From the NCBI GenBank assembly GCA_964628905.1, contig CAZVNS010000022.1, forward strand, positions 1 through 30,909: DNA of 30,909 bases. The letters run 5' to 3'. Origin of the DNA: JAJPXC01 sp964628905 (GTDB lineage Bacteria; Bacteroidota; Bacteroidia; Bacteroidales; Muribaculaceae). The notes below the pieces were generated by a model. The model saw nothing but the letters and a program-made list of their open reading frames with translations. It searched no databases and was not told the origin of the DNA. The position numbers and the translations under genes are program-made. Below are positions 22,534-30,860 of this stretch, in pieces (the first letter of the stretch is position 1; the number at the start of each line of letters is the position of its first letter).

Positions 22534-23772
22534 TTACTTTTGACGCCACACATAGAGCTTGTCACTGGGGCGCACCTTTTGGCCGAGCTTTATCGAGAAG
22601 GCATCGCCCTTGACGGCGCGCTCCACCGGCTGCAGGTCGACGCGGATCTCGTCGACAGTGGTGATTACAACCCCGGTAGTGGGGCCGGTGATCACTATCT
22701 CATCCCCCACACGCAGCTCTCCAGTCTCCATCTTAAACTCAGCCACGCCGATGTTGGGGAAATAGCGAACGCCCTTGGCCACATACTCCTTGACCCGGGT
22801 GGCCGACGAGCCATACTTGCTCGACCACTCCCCAAGGCGTTGACCCAAGTAGTACCCATCCCAGAAGCCGCGGTTGAAGATTTTCGACAGTTCCGCATCC
22901 CACCGCTCAACCTTAGCGTCAGAGTAAGTGCCGTCGCAGATAGCCTGCAGAGCCTCAGAATAAGCACGCACAGCAGTGTAGACATACTCCGGGCCGCGGG
23001 CTCGGCCCTCAATCTTGAGCACGCGCACGCCGGCATCAATCATCTTGTTGAGGAAATGTATGGTCTTCAGGTCTTTAGGCGACATGATATACTTATTGTC
23101 GACAGCAAGCTCATCGCCTGTCTCAAGGTCGGTCACCCGATAGCCGCGGCGGCAAATCTGCGTGCATGCCCCGCGGTTGGCGCTCGAATTCATCTGATGC
23201 AGACTCAGGTAACACTTGCCCGACACGGCCATGCAGAGCGCTCCGTGGCAGAACATCTCAATCTTCACTGGCTCACCCTTGGGCCCCAGGATAGGCTCGC
23301 TCTCGATGGCATGGCGTATCTCACCCACTTGCTCGAGATTGAGCTCGCGGGCGAGCACCACCACGTCGGCCCACTGCGCGTAGAAGCGCACAGCCTCCCG
23401 GTTGGTGATGTTGCACTGCGTAGAGATATGCACCTCCACGCCCACCTGGCGCGCATAGAGTATAGCCGCGATGTCGCTCGCGATGATCGCCGACACCCCC
23501 GCCTCCTTGACAGCGTCGATGATACGGTGGCAATAGTCAAGGTCGCCATCGTAGAGCACCGTGTTGACCGTAAGATACGTCTTCACCCCCGCCTGAGCGC
23601 ACGCCTGAGCTATCGACCGCAAATCATCGAGCGTGAAATTAACCGACGAGCGCGAGCGCATGTTCAGCCCCTCAACGCCAAAATATACAGCATCAGCGCC
23701 CGCCGCGATAGCAGCGTGGAGCGACTCCATCGACCCCACAGGCGCCATTATCTCAAAATCACTTCGTAGCAT
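22534..23772 (-). CDS. trhP: U32-family protein, TrhP-like tRNA hydroxylation enzyme
   Basis: U32 proteins such as TrhP (YegQ) take part in forming 5-hydroxyuridine at tRNA position 34 using prephenate-derived chemistry and carry an Fe-S cluster. The protein starts MLRSDFEIMAPVGSMESLHAA, with GADAVYFGVEGLNMR, the QCNITN motif, and the conserved cysteine set in MFCHGALCMAVSGKCYLS and RGACTQICRRGY (about residues 165-205). The C-terminal small beta domain (FPNIGVAEFKMETGELRVGDEI) is present. It is 412 aa. The ATG lies about 15 nt from GTAACTTCGCG, so the leader must be very short. Peptidase annotation of this family is historical. Confidence 0.88.
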   Translation of the reverse strand: MLRSDFEIMAPVGSMESLHAAIAAGADAVYFGVEGLNMRSRSSVNFTLDDLRSIAQACAQAGVKTYLTVNTVLYDGDLDYCHRIIDAVKEAGVSAIIASDIAAILYARQVGVEVHISTQCNITNREAVRFYAQWADVVVLARELNLEQVGEIRHAIESEPILGPKGEPVKIEMFCHGALCMAVSGKCYLSLHQMNSSANRGACTQICRRGYRVTDLETGDELAVDNKYIMSPKDLKTIHFLNKMIDAGVRVLKIEGRARGPEYVYTAVRAYSEALQAICDGTYSDAKVERWDAELSKIFNRGFWDGYYLGQRLGEWSSKYGSSATRVKEYVAKGVRYFPNIGVAEFKMETGELRVGDEIVITGPTTGVVITTVDEIRVDLQPVERAVKGDAFSIKLGQKVRPSDKLYVWRQK

Positions 23773-23871
23773 AACGACGCGAAGTTACAAAAATCCTCCC
23801 CAAAACCGATATCACCGCATCATTACGGAAAAATTTCCATAAATAATAGTGCCATATTATGAAATTTTACA

Positions 23872-23879
23872 TACTTTTG
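23872..23879 (+). promoter_or_regulatory. Probable promoter for the LOG-adenosyltransferase genes
   Basis: TACTTTTG matches the -7 box, 31 nt before the LOG-like start. No TTG is seen at the usual -33 position. Confidence 0.45.
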
Positions 23880-23910
23880 CAACCTCAATCCTCAACACCC
23901 CCAATAACCT

Positions 23911-24489
23911 ATGCGAACAGCTATTTATTGCTCATCAAGAAAAACAGTGCCCCAAGCCTACCGCGACGACGCCGCAACAATCGGCAGCTACGTAGCCCGG
24001 CTGGGATCAACCCTCGTCTACGGCGGCCTCGACCTGGGCATGATGAAAGTAGTGGCCCGCGCCGCCAAGGACGCCGGCGGACGCATAGTGGGCATAGTGC
24101 CCATAATGCGCAAAAACCACATCAACCCCATCAACGACGAGAACGTGCTCACCCTCGACCTCAACGACCGTAAAGCCAAAATGGTGCTCCTGAGCGACAT
24201 ATTCGTAGTGCTCCCCGGCGGGTACGGCACCCTCGACGAGATCATCTCAACATTCTCATTCCTCACATTCACCGCCGACAAACACAAACCCATAATCCTG
24301 CTCAACACCGACGGCCTCTACGACCCCACCCTCGCACAGCTCCAACTCATGTGCGACCGCCAGCTCATGGACCCCACCACAATGCAGCGCATCCACGTAG
24401 CCAACGACGCCCAGGAATGCTGCCAAATCATCGGACAGCACTTCCACCCACTCAAACACAAAACTAACAACTCCGATTCACTGTTCTAA
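23911..24489 (+). CDS. LOG-family (TIGR00730) nucleoside-5'-monophosphate phosphoribohydrolase
   Basis: LOG-family enzymes hydrolyse nucleoside monophosphates (classically cytokinin riboside 5'-monophosphate) to base and ribose 5-phosphate. The signature PGGYGTLDE is at residues 102-110 with the preceding RKAKM at 87-91. The N-terminal glycine loop reads VYGGLDLGMMKVVARAA, where most members have YGGGxxGLMG. It is 192 aa, normal. The bacterial substrate is usually unknown; purine nucleotide salvage is the likely role. The cobalamin adenosyltransferase follows after 20 nt and is probably co-transcribed. Confidence 0.9.
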   Translation: MRTAIYCSSRKTVPQAYRDDAATIGSYVARLGSTLVYGGLDLGMMKVVARAAKDAGGRIVGIVPIMRKNHINPINDENVLTLDLNDRKAKMVLLSDIFVVLPGGYGTLDEIISTFSFLTFTADKHKPIILLNTDGLYDPTLAQLQLMCDRQLMDPTTMQRIHVANDAQECCQIIGQHFHPLKHKTNNSDSLF

Positions 24490-24509
24490 CATTATAATAA
24501 ACAGATGTT

Positions 24510-25073
24510 ATGAAAAAAAACTTACTATACACATCTACAGGCGACACCGGCGCCACATCACTCGTAGGTGGCGCCCGAGTCAAGAAAAACGACATACGCA
24601 TCGAGTCGTACGGCTCAGTCGACGAGCTCAACGCCAACCTCGCAATGCTCGCCACCTCCCCCAGCCTCAACCCCCAAGCCCTGAGCACAATCCTATGGGC
24701 GCAAAACAAACTCTTCAACATCGGAGCATACCTCGCCACCGACAACCCCGCCGGCGACATCACACAATGCCAAGGCCTCACAGCCGCCGACATCCAACGC
24801 CTCGAAACCCAAATCGACCAAATCGACGCCCAGCTCCCACCCCTCCACCGCTTCGTCCTCCCCGGCGGAACACGCCTCGCGGCCCTGTGCAACGTAGCCC
24901 GCACAATGTGCCGCCGGTGCGAGCGCAGCATCGTATCCCTGGCCGAAACCACCTACGTCGACCCACAGATACTCCGCTTCATCAACCGCCTAAGCGACTA
25001 CCTCTTCGTCCTGGGCCGACAAACCAACTTCGACTCACAAACCGTAGAAATATTCTGGGACAAAGATTGCTAA
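24510..25073 (+). CDS. PduO-type corrinoid (cob(I)alamin) adenosyltransferase
   Basis: The enzyme makes adenosylcobalamin from ATP and reduced cobalamin, supplying B12-dependent mutases. The N-terminal ATP-binding segment YTSTGDTGATSLVGGARVKK (7-26) and SYGSVDELNANL (33-44) are diagnostic. Helix motifs FVLPGGTRLAALCNVART and CRRCERSIV lie at 115-142, and the C-terminal FINRLSDYLFVLGRQTN is intact. It is 187 aa, full length. No cobalamin-binding enzyme gene or B12 riboswitch is seen nearby. Confidence 0.93.
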   Translation: MKKNLLYTSTGDTGATSLVGGARVKKNDIRIESYGSVDELNANLAMLATSPSLNPQALSTILWAQNKLFNIGAYLATDNPAGDITQCQGLTAADIQRLETQIDQIDAQLPPLHRFVLPGGTRLAALCNVARTMCRRCERSIVSLAETTYVDPQILRFINRLSDYLFVLGRQTNFDSQTVEIFWDKDC

Positions 25074-25185
25074 TATCAGCGACATTCACTACTTTCGCGA
25101 ACCCATAGGACCAACAGCAACAGCCGTAAACCCTAAGCCACAACCTAACTAAATAAATATCAACTCCTTACACTACAAATACATC

Positions 25186-25407
25186 ATGTACTGGACACTT
25201 GAACTGGCATCTAAACTTGAAGACGCACCCTGGCCTGCCACCAAGGACGAGCTCATCGACTACGCAATGCGCTCAGGCGCACCCCTCGAAGTGATCGAAA
25301 ACCTCCAGGAGATTGAGGACGAAGGCGACACCTACGAATGCATCGAAGACATCTGGCCCGACTACCCCTCCAAAGAAGACTTCTTCTTCAACGAAGACGA
25401 GTATTAA
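25186..25407 (+). CDS. DUF2795-family small acidic protein
   Basis: A 73-aa protein with PATKDELIDYAMRSGAPLEVIENLQEI, the core of the DUF2795 helical domain, and a strongly acidic, Phe-rich C-terminus (IEDIWPDYPSKEDFFFNEDE). No enzymatic motif is visible and the function is unknown. It sits 112 nt after the adenosyltransferase gene and before a clear terminator, so it probably ends that transcription unit. Confidence 0.85.
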   Translation: MYWTLELASKLEDAPWPATKDELIDYAMRSGAPLEVIENLQEIEDEGDTYECIEDIWPDYPSKEDFFFNEDEY

Positions 25408-25439
25408 GCCGTAAAATTTGACTTAAAAACATTGATAAT

Positions 25440-25483
25440 CAGTCTGATAAATGAAGAACAATTTGTTTGTCAGACTGCTTTTT
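25440..25483 (+). terminator. Intrinsic terminator after the DUF2795 gene
   Basis: CAGTCTGA (25440-25447) pairs with TCAGACTG (25470-25477), followed by CTTTTT. The 22-nt loop can form a small inner AAAT/ATTT stem. It marks the boundary between the core genes and the defence module. Confidence 0.75.
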
Positions 25484-25559
25484 ATTACTTAAAATTACAT
25501 AATTTGTTTGTCTAAAATACGATTTTTAACTCAAATTTTGGGGTTTGTTTGTCTAAAAT
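25462..25559 (+). repeat. Direct repeat with 41-nt period (three units)
   Basis: TTTGTTTGTC occurs at 25462, 25503 and 25544, exactly 41 nt apart. The second and third share the longer TTTGTTTGTCTAAAAT. The first overlaps the terminator. The remainder of the approximately 220-nt gap (to 25631) is AT-rich and non-coding. Confidence 0.75.
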
Positions 25560-25631
25560 CATTATCTCTGCGTCTCCTCGTGGTGGCCTTGACCTTTTTA
25601 TTCTGCCGGTGTAAAGAATCTCGAATTTTTT

Positions 25632-26801
25632 ATGTACTTTTGCGCTATAAGTAGTAACACCAATCTGAAAAATGGACCAGCATTAATCACAAAGATATAC
25701 GGTGAGAGCCGAAAACCCCTTGAAAACTCCTTAGCAGTCGTTACGACTTTGGTCGGCCTTCAGATGCTACCGGGGAGTTTTCTTTATAAATCTATGACCG
25801 ATAACTCTGTCGACATACAAGAGAATGACATTCTGGCAATTTCGCCCGAATTGCTTTCTACGTTGCTCAAAGACCATACCACGCAAGGTAACATCTTTTG
25901 GGCTACGGACAACTATGCCGACCGCGGCGCCGGTTATCAATTCTCCGACCAAATCACTGTTGAATCCATCACTGGCGAAAACGGCAACGTCATTGTGCCT
26001 CGCTCTTTGAAGTCGCGTCAGCAACAACAGCAACGCAGCCGCGAGATGGCTGAAGTGTTTACACCCTCATGGATTTGCAACAAGCAGAATAACCTGATTG
26101 ATAATGCTTGGTTTGGGCGCGAAAATGTATTCAATACTGAAATAGACAACACTGACGGCTCCCATACTTGGAAACCGTCAGAGGATAATATTGAATTTCC
26201 CGACGGTAAGACATGGCGCGACTACGTCACTGAAAACCGTCTTGAAATAACCTGTGGTGAGGCTCCGTATCTCGTCAGTCGTTACGACACCGTTACTGGG
26301 TCTCCGCTCCCTGTCGAGATGCGCATAGGATTACTCGACCGCAAGCTCCGCGTTGTCGGTGAAAACACCGAAACTTCCGGCGAATGGCTTGCTGCCGCCA
26401 AAGCCGCCCTCCGTTCTACCTACGGCTACGAATGGCAGGGCGACAACCTTGTTCTCGCACGTGAGAATATACTCTACACGATGCTCGACTTTTATTTTGC
26501 CAAGTTTGGTCGCGAACTCCCCAAACAATCTCTTCCCGGCATTGCCTATATTATCTCCTGGAACATTTGGCAGATGGACGGGCTGAAAGGCGTTATCCCC
26601 AATACTTGTGGAGAACGCCACAGTGTCGTTGCCGACCTTTTCGGCGAAACCGAGGTCGTATCGCATTGCAACGGCTGTAAAAACGGTAACATTCGCGAAC
26701 ACAACGGCACTTACGCTCTCATTGTTGATTGGCCCAACGATGTTACATCCTCACAGCTCAAGCACAAAAAACCTATAAGATTTATCGACCTACTAAAATA
26801 A
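25632..26801 (+). CDS. Restriction-modification 'subunit M'-like protein
   Basis: This appears to be the methyltransferase-related partner of the large helicase-methylase 6 nt downstream. The N-terminal region (about 12-130) is unassigned. EVFTPSWICNKQNNLID (141-157) resembles the N-terminal motif X of N6-adenine methyltransferases, and RLEITCGEAPYLVSRYD (203-219) occupies the motif I position with an altered glycine loop. RIGLLDRKLRVVGENT, then YGYEWQGDNLVLARENILYT (264-283), follow the usual order, but no NPPY/DPPY is present. A short Cys pair (CNGC, 346-349) lies near the C-terminus. The assigned ATG at 25632 overlaps a TACTTTTG promoter-like box, so the real start may be a few codons downstream. 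It is probably non-catalytic alone. Confidence 0.65.
   Translation: MYFCAISSNTNLKNGPALITKIYGESRKPLENSLAVVTTLVGLQMLPGSFLYKSMTDNSVDIQENDILAISPELLSTLLKDHTTQGNIFWATDNYADRGAGYQFSDQITVESITGENGNVIVPRSLKSRQQQQQRSREMAEVFTPSWICNKQNNLIDNAWFGRENVFNTEIDNTDGSHTWKPSEDNIEFPDGKTWRDYVTENRLEITCGEAPYLVSRYDTVTGSPLPVEMRIGLLDRKLRVVGENTETSGEWLAAAKAALRSTYGYEWQGDNLVLARENILYTMLDFYFAKFGRELPKQSLPGIAYIISWNIWQMDGLKGVIPNTCGERHSVVADLFGETEVVSHCNGCKNGNIREHNGTYALIVDWPNDVTSSQLKHKKPIRFIDLLK
25635..25642 (+). promoter_or_regulatory. Possible promoter of the GIY-YIG/helicase/methylase module
   Basis: TACTTTTG matches the -7 box but lies inside the first codons of the gene as drawn. Either it is a chance match or translation starts further in, after about 25650. 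No -33 match at the usual distance. Confidence 0.4.
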
Positions 26802-26807
26802 TCGGCC

Positions 26808-29800
26808 ATGGAATACTTCTCATCTCTGAAACCAAAGCTGATTTATGTGTTCCGTATTCCTGACGGCACACATGCAAATTGCGTCAAAATTGGCGAAGCT
26901 ACTTTTGAGGACGGAGACATAACGCTGCCGCCCAACAGTAGCGCACTTAATAAAGCAGCAAAAGCACGAATTGACCAATATACAAAGACTGCCGGCATCG
27001 CCTACGAGCTTCTGCACACCGAAATGGCAATAACAATTCGCGGTGGCGCTGTTCTCGGTTTCAACGACAAAGAGGTGCACGATGTGTTGCTTCGGAGTGG
27101 CATAAAGCGCAAGGAATTTGCTCACGTCAGCGGAGCCAATGAATGGTTTTGTTGCGATTTGGCCACCGCCAAACGCGCCATTACTGCAGTGAAAGAGGGG
27201 CGTAAATCCCTCCTTGCATCGGAAATTACCGACGAATACTCGCCAATAATTTTCCGACCTGAACAGCGTGAGGCTATCGACAAAACTCTCAAGCAATTCA
27301 AGAAAGGCAATCAGATGCTTTGGAACGCCAAGATGCGTTTCGGCAAAACCCTTTCCGCTCTTGAAGTAGTTAAAGAGCGTGGCGACTTTCGTCGCGTCCT
27401 TATCCTCACCCACCGTCCTGTGGTCGATGCCGGTTGGTATGAGGACTTCCAAAAGATTTTCTATGATACGCCCGACTTCCTCTATGGCTCCAAAACCAAT
27501 GGCGAGACCTTCCTCTCGCTCGAAACTCGTGCAAGAGCCGGCAAAAACCGCTACGTCTATTTCGCTTCAATGCAAGACTTGCGCGGCTCTGAGCTTGTAG
27601 GCGGCAACTTCGACAAAAACAACGATATATTCTCCACCCCATGGGATCTCATCATTGTTGATGAAGCCCACGAGGGCACGCAGACCGAACTCGGTCGCGC
27701 AGTGATGGCCGAACTCACCAAGAAAGATACAAAGGTTTTGAATCTTTCCGGCACTCCCTTCAATCTGCTCGACAACTATAACGAGAACGAAATCTACACC
27801 TGGGATTACGTTATGGAGCAACGCGCCAAAGCGCAGTGGGATATTGACCACCCCGGCGACCATAACCCCTACGCGGGTCTGCCTCGGCTCAACATATATA
27901 CATATGACCTCGGCAGACTGATGGGTGACTTTGCCGACGAAGACATTGCTTTCAACTTCCGCGAGTTTTTCCGCACAAAAGATGACGGCACGTTTGTGCA
28001 TGAAAAGCACGTTGAAAATTTTCTCAATCTTCTCACCAAGACAGATGAAGAAAGTATGTACCCCTTCGCCAACAAGCGTTACCGTGACATCTTCCGTCAC
28101 ACTCTTTGGATGGTGCCGGGTGTTAAGTCGGCAAAGGCACTATCGGCTATGCTCAAAAACCACCCGGTTTTCGGCATGTTTGAGATTGTCAATGTGGCCG
28201 GCGACGGTGACGAGGAAGAGGCCAATGAAGAAGCTTTGCGCAAGGTGGAGAAAGCCATCGGCAAAGACCCCGACCAAACTCGTACCATTACGCTATCTTG
28301 TGGCCGATTGACCACCGGCGTTAGTGTTAAGCCCTGGACGGGTGTATTTATGCTTTCGGGCAGCTTCAACACTGCCGCGTCGGCATATATGCAGACAATC
28401 TTCCGTGTGCAGACGCCGGCGACAATCAATGGCCGTGTCAAGGAAGATTGCTATGTATTCGATTTCGCTCCCGACCGCACTCTCAAAGTGCTTGCCGAAA
28501 CCGCCAAAATCTCAACAAAGGCGGGAAAGCAGGGAGAATCCGAACGTCGCCAACTCGGCGAGTTCCTTAACTTCTGCCCGATAATCTCAATCGAGGGTAG
28601 CCAAATGAAGCAGCTCGACACCGAGCATATGCTTCAGCAGCTCAAACGTGTTTACGTTGAGCGCGTGGTTCAAAACGGTTTTGAAGATGGCTACCTCTAT
28701 AATGACCAACTCATGAAACTCACCAATCTCGACATTAAAGAGTTCGATGAGTTGAAAGGTATTATCGGTCAGACAAAGGCGATGGGTAAGACCAACGACA
28801 TTACTGTCAACGACCAGGGTCTTACCAATGAGGAATATGAGGAAAAGGAGAAGCTCGAAAAAAAGAAGAAACGCGAGCTGACCGAGGAAGAAAAGGCTCG
28901 CCTTGAAGAATTGAAGAAAAAGAAGAAAGTCAAGGAGGACGCTATCTCAATTCTTCGCGGTATCTCTATCCGTATGCCGCTACTCATATATGGTGCAGAC
29001 ATTACTGACGAGGATAAGGAGTTGACAATTGACAACTTCACTCAACTTGTTGACCCCCAATCGTGGGAAGAATTTATGCCCAAAGGCGTGAGCAAGCAAC
29101 GCTTCAATGCCTTCAAGAAGTATTACGACCCCGACATCTTCACTGCTGCCGCCAAGCGCATACGCCAAATGGCTCGCGCTGCCGACCGTCTCTCTATCGA
29201 AGAACGCATCGAGCGCATTGCGGCTATATTCGCCACATTCCGCAATCCCGACAAGGAAACGGTCTTGACTCCGTGGCCTGTGGTCAATATGCACATGAGT
29301 GATTGCCTCGGCGGCTACACATTCTTCAACGAGGACTTCTCGGAAACCCTCGAAGAACCGCGTTTCGTTGACCGAGGCGCTGTAACGGCTGATGTTTTCT
29401 CTCCCGAAAGCCACCTCCTTGAAATCAATTCCAAGTCGGGTCTTTATCCCCTCTATCTCGCATATAACATCTACCGCTCACGCTTGCGCAATGCTATGTT
29501 CTCCCCGGAAACCCTCGATGAACATCAAGCGCTGTGGGATGCTGCCGTTGCAGAAAACATCTTTGTTATCTGTAAGACCCCAATGGCAAAAGCCATTACC
29601 CGACGTACCCTTCTTGGCTTCCGTAAAGGCAAAACTAATATGTGGGCGCCGGACGACCTTATCAACAAAATCAAGAACCAACCTGAACTTTTTGTCAAGA
29701 AAGTTCACGACCTAATAGGCAAAAACGTGAAAATTAACGCAATCGTCGGAAACCCTCCGTATCAAGAAGTTAAAGAAGGGACAAGTGATGAGCCCATTTA

Positions 29801-30737
29801 TTGGCGCTTCATTGATATGGCCTCTAATCTCGCACCTCTTTCAACATTGATAACTCCGGCACGTTTCCTTTTCAATGCTGGAAAAACTCCTAAAGATTGG
29901 AATGAGAAAATTTTGAATGATACTCATTTCAAAGTAGTTTGGTGTAAACAAGACAGTGCCGATGTTTTTCCGAATGTCGACATTAAAGGCGGCGTTGCTG
30001 TTACAATGTATGATAAAAACCAATCTTTTGGTGCGATTGGCCATTATACTCATTTTAAAGAGTTAAATACAATTTTGTTTAAAGTAAAATCTTATCCGGA
30101 TTTTCAAGGAATTGACAGTATCGTATATCCTCAGAATAAATTCAACCTAGAAGTTCTTTATGAAGATTTTCCAAACTTTCGGGCAAAAATAGGAAGCGCA
30201 GGGAATGAACGCCGTTTAACTACATCTATATTTCAACTCTCCGAAGTATTTTCTGAAGATGAGATTGAAGACTGCTATAAAATATTAGGGTTGATTAATA
30301 ATACGAGAGTATTCCGATATATAAAGCGAAAATATATCGAACATCATCCAAACCTAGAAAAATATAAGGTATTCCTACCTAAAAGTAATGGTAGCGGAGC
30401 CATTGGAGAAGTCCTGTCCACACCCCTGGTGGGGGAACCCCTGGTGGGGGATACTCAATCCTTCATCAGCTTCGGTGTCTTTGATACCGATGCTGAGGCA
30501 GAGGCTTGTCTTAAATATATAAAGTCAAAATTTGCAAGAACAATGCTTGGGATTCTGAAAGTTACCCAAGACAACAGTAGAGAAACTTGGCGTTTTGTTC
30601 CTCTCCAGGACTTCACGGAGGGGAGCGACATCGATTGGAGCAAGAGCATTGCTGAGATTGACGCTCAACTCTACGCCAAGTATGGACTCTCCGATGACGA
30701 AATCGCCTTCATTGAATCAATGATCAAGCCGATGTAA
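26808..30737 (+). CDS. GIY-YIG nuclease / DEAH helicase / Eco57I-like N6-adenine methyltransferase fusion
   Basis: A 1309-aa single-chain restriction-modification enzyme. N-terminal GIY-YIG of the T5orf172 kind: LIYVFRIPD (11-19), CVKIGEAT (25-32) and catalytic-type Glu in GANEWF (109-114). Helicase: Walker A AKMRFGKT (174-181), DEAH (285-288), SGTPF (314-318), QTIFRVQTP (529-537). A K/E-rich coiled segment follows (676-712). Methyltransferase: motif X LTPWPVVNMH (820-829), motif I LLEINSKSGLYPLY (870-883, unusual), catalytic NPPY (982-985). A target-recognition region spans about 1005-1260 and the C-terminal WSKSIAEIDAQLY is a family hallmark. The layout recalls type ISP enzymes but with GIY-YIG in place of an Mrr-like nuclease. 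The DNA of about 29740-30400 is AT-richer than the rest. Confidence 0.82.
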   Translation: MEYFSSLKPKLIYVFRIPDGTHANCVKIGEATFEDGDITLPPNSSALNKAAKARIDQYTKTAGIAYELLHTEMAITIRGGAVLGFNDKEVHDVLLRSGIKRKEFAHVSGANEWFCCDLATAKRAITAVKEGRKSLLASEITDEYSPIIFRPEQREAIDKTLKQFKKGNQMLWNAKMRFGKTLSALEVVKERGDFRRVLILTHRPVVDAGWYEDFQKIFYDTPDFLYGSKTNGETFLSLETRARAGKNRYVYFASMQDLRGSELVGGNFDKNNDIFSTPWDLIIVDEAHEGTQTELGRAVMAELTKKDTKVLNLSGTPFNLLDNYNENEIYTWDYVMEQRAKAQWDIDHPGDHNPYAGLPRLNIYTYDLGRLMGDFADEDIAFNFREFFRTKDDGTFVHEKHVENFLNLLTKTDEESMYPFANKRYRDIFRHTLWMVPGVKSAKALSAMLKNHPVFGMFEIVNVAGDGDEEEANEEALRKVEKAIGKDPDQTRTITLSCGRLTTGVSVKPWTGVFMLSGSFNTAASAYMQTIFRVQTPATINGRVKEDCYVFDFAPDRTLKVLAETAKISTKAGKQGESERRQLGEFLNFCPIISIEGSQMKQLDTEHMLQQLKRVYVERVVQNGFEDGYLYNDQLMKLTNLDIKEFDELKGIIGQTKAMGKTNDITVNDQGLTNEEYEEKEKLEKKKKRELTEEEKARLEELKKKKKVKEDAISILRGISIRMPLLIYGADITDEDKELTIDNFTQLVDPQSWEEFMPKGVSKQRFNAFKKYYDPDIFTAAAKRIRQMARAADRLSIEERIERIAAIFATFRNPDKETVLTPWPVVNMHMSDCLGGYTFFNEDFSETLEEPRFVDRGAVTADVFSPESHLLEINSKSGLYPLYLAYNIYRSRLRNAMFSPETLDEHQALWDAAVAENIFVICKTPMAKAITRRTLLGFRKGKTNMWAPDDLINKIKNQPELFVKKVHDLIGKNVKINAIVGNPPYQEVKEGTSDEPIYWRFIDMASNLAPLSTLITPARFLFNAGKTPKDWNEKILNDTHFKVVWCKQDSADVFPNVDIKGGVAVTMYDKNQSFGAIGHYTHFKELNTILFKVKSYPDFQGIDSIVYPQNKFNLEVLYEDFPNFRAKIGSAGNERRLTTSIFQLSEVFSEDEIEDCYKILGLINNTRVFRYIKRKYIEHHPNLEKYKVFLPKSNGSGAIGEVLSTPLVGEPLVGDTQSFISFGVFDTDAEAEACLKYIKSKFARTMLGILKVTQDNSRETWRFVPLQDFTEGSDIDWSKSIAEIDAQLYAKYGLSDDEIAFIESMIKPM
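30422..30451 (+). repeat. Perfect 15-nt tandem repeat in the specificity region
   Basis: ACCCCTGGTGGGGGA occurs twice head to tail, adding five residues in frame (TPLVGEPLVGD, 1205-1215 of the fusion). Each unit contains CCCC-TGGT-GGGG and could form a small hairpin. Confidence 0.9.
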
Positions 30738-30860
30738 TACAAGTCTAAGTGGGGCTCGCTCAATAGCGACCAGTTTTCCACTCTCATTGCCGACTGTGAG
30801 AAAATCAAGGCCGACCTTGACGCCGCCGCGCCTGTTGTTGCCGCGGACGTTAAACTATAA
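30738..30860 (+). pseudogene. In-frame coding-like tail after the fusion stop codon
   Basis: Directly after the TAA at 30735-30737 the same frame stays open for 40 codons to a TAA at 30858. It has a protein-like sequence (YKSKWGSLNSDQFSTLIADC, then an acidic, Ala-rich end) and GC-rich codon use. There is no ATG. It may be the C-terminus of an earlier, longer version of the gene or of a replaced neighbour. I do not recognise the sequence. The last 49 nt of the window hold nothing I can assign. Confidence 0.4.

Noticed and set aside
22540..23769. A 409-codon open frame on the plus strand opposite trhP
   Set aside because: It mirrors the whole trhP gene, has no recognisable domain and a His/Arg/Leu-rich composition typical of the antisense of GC-rich codons.
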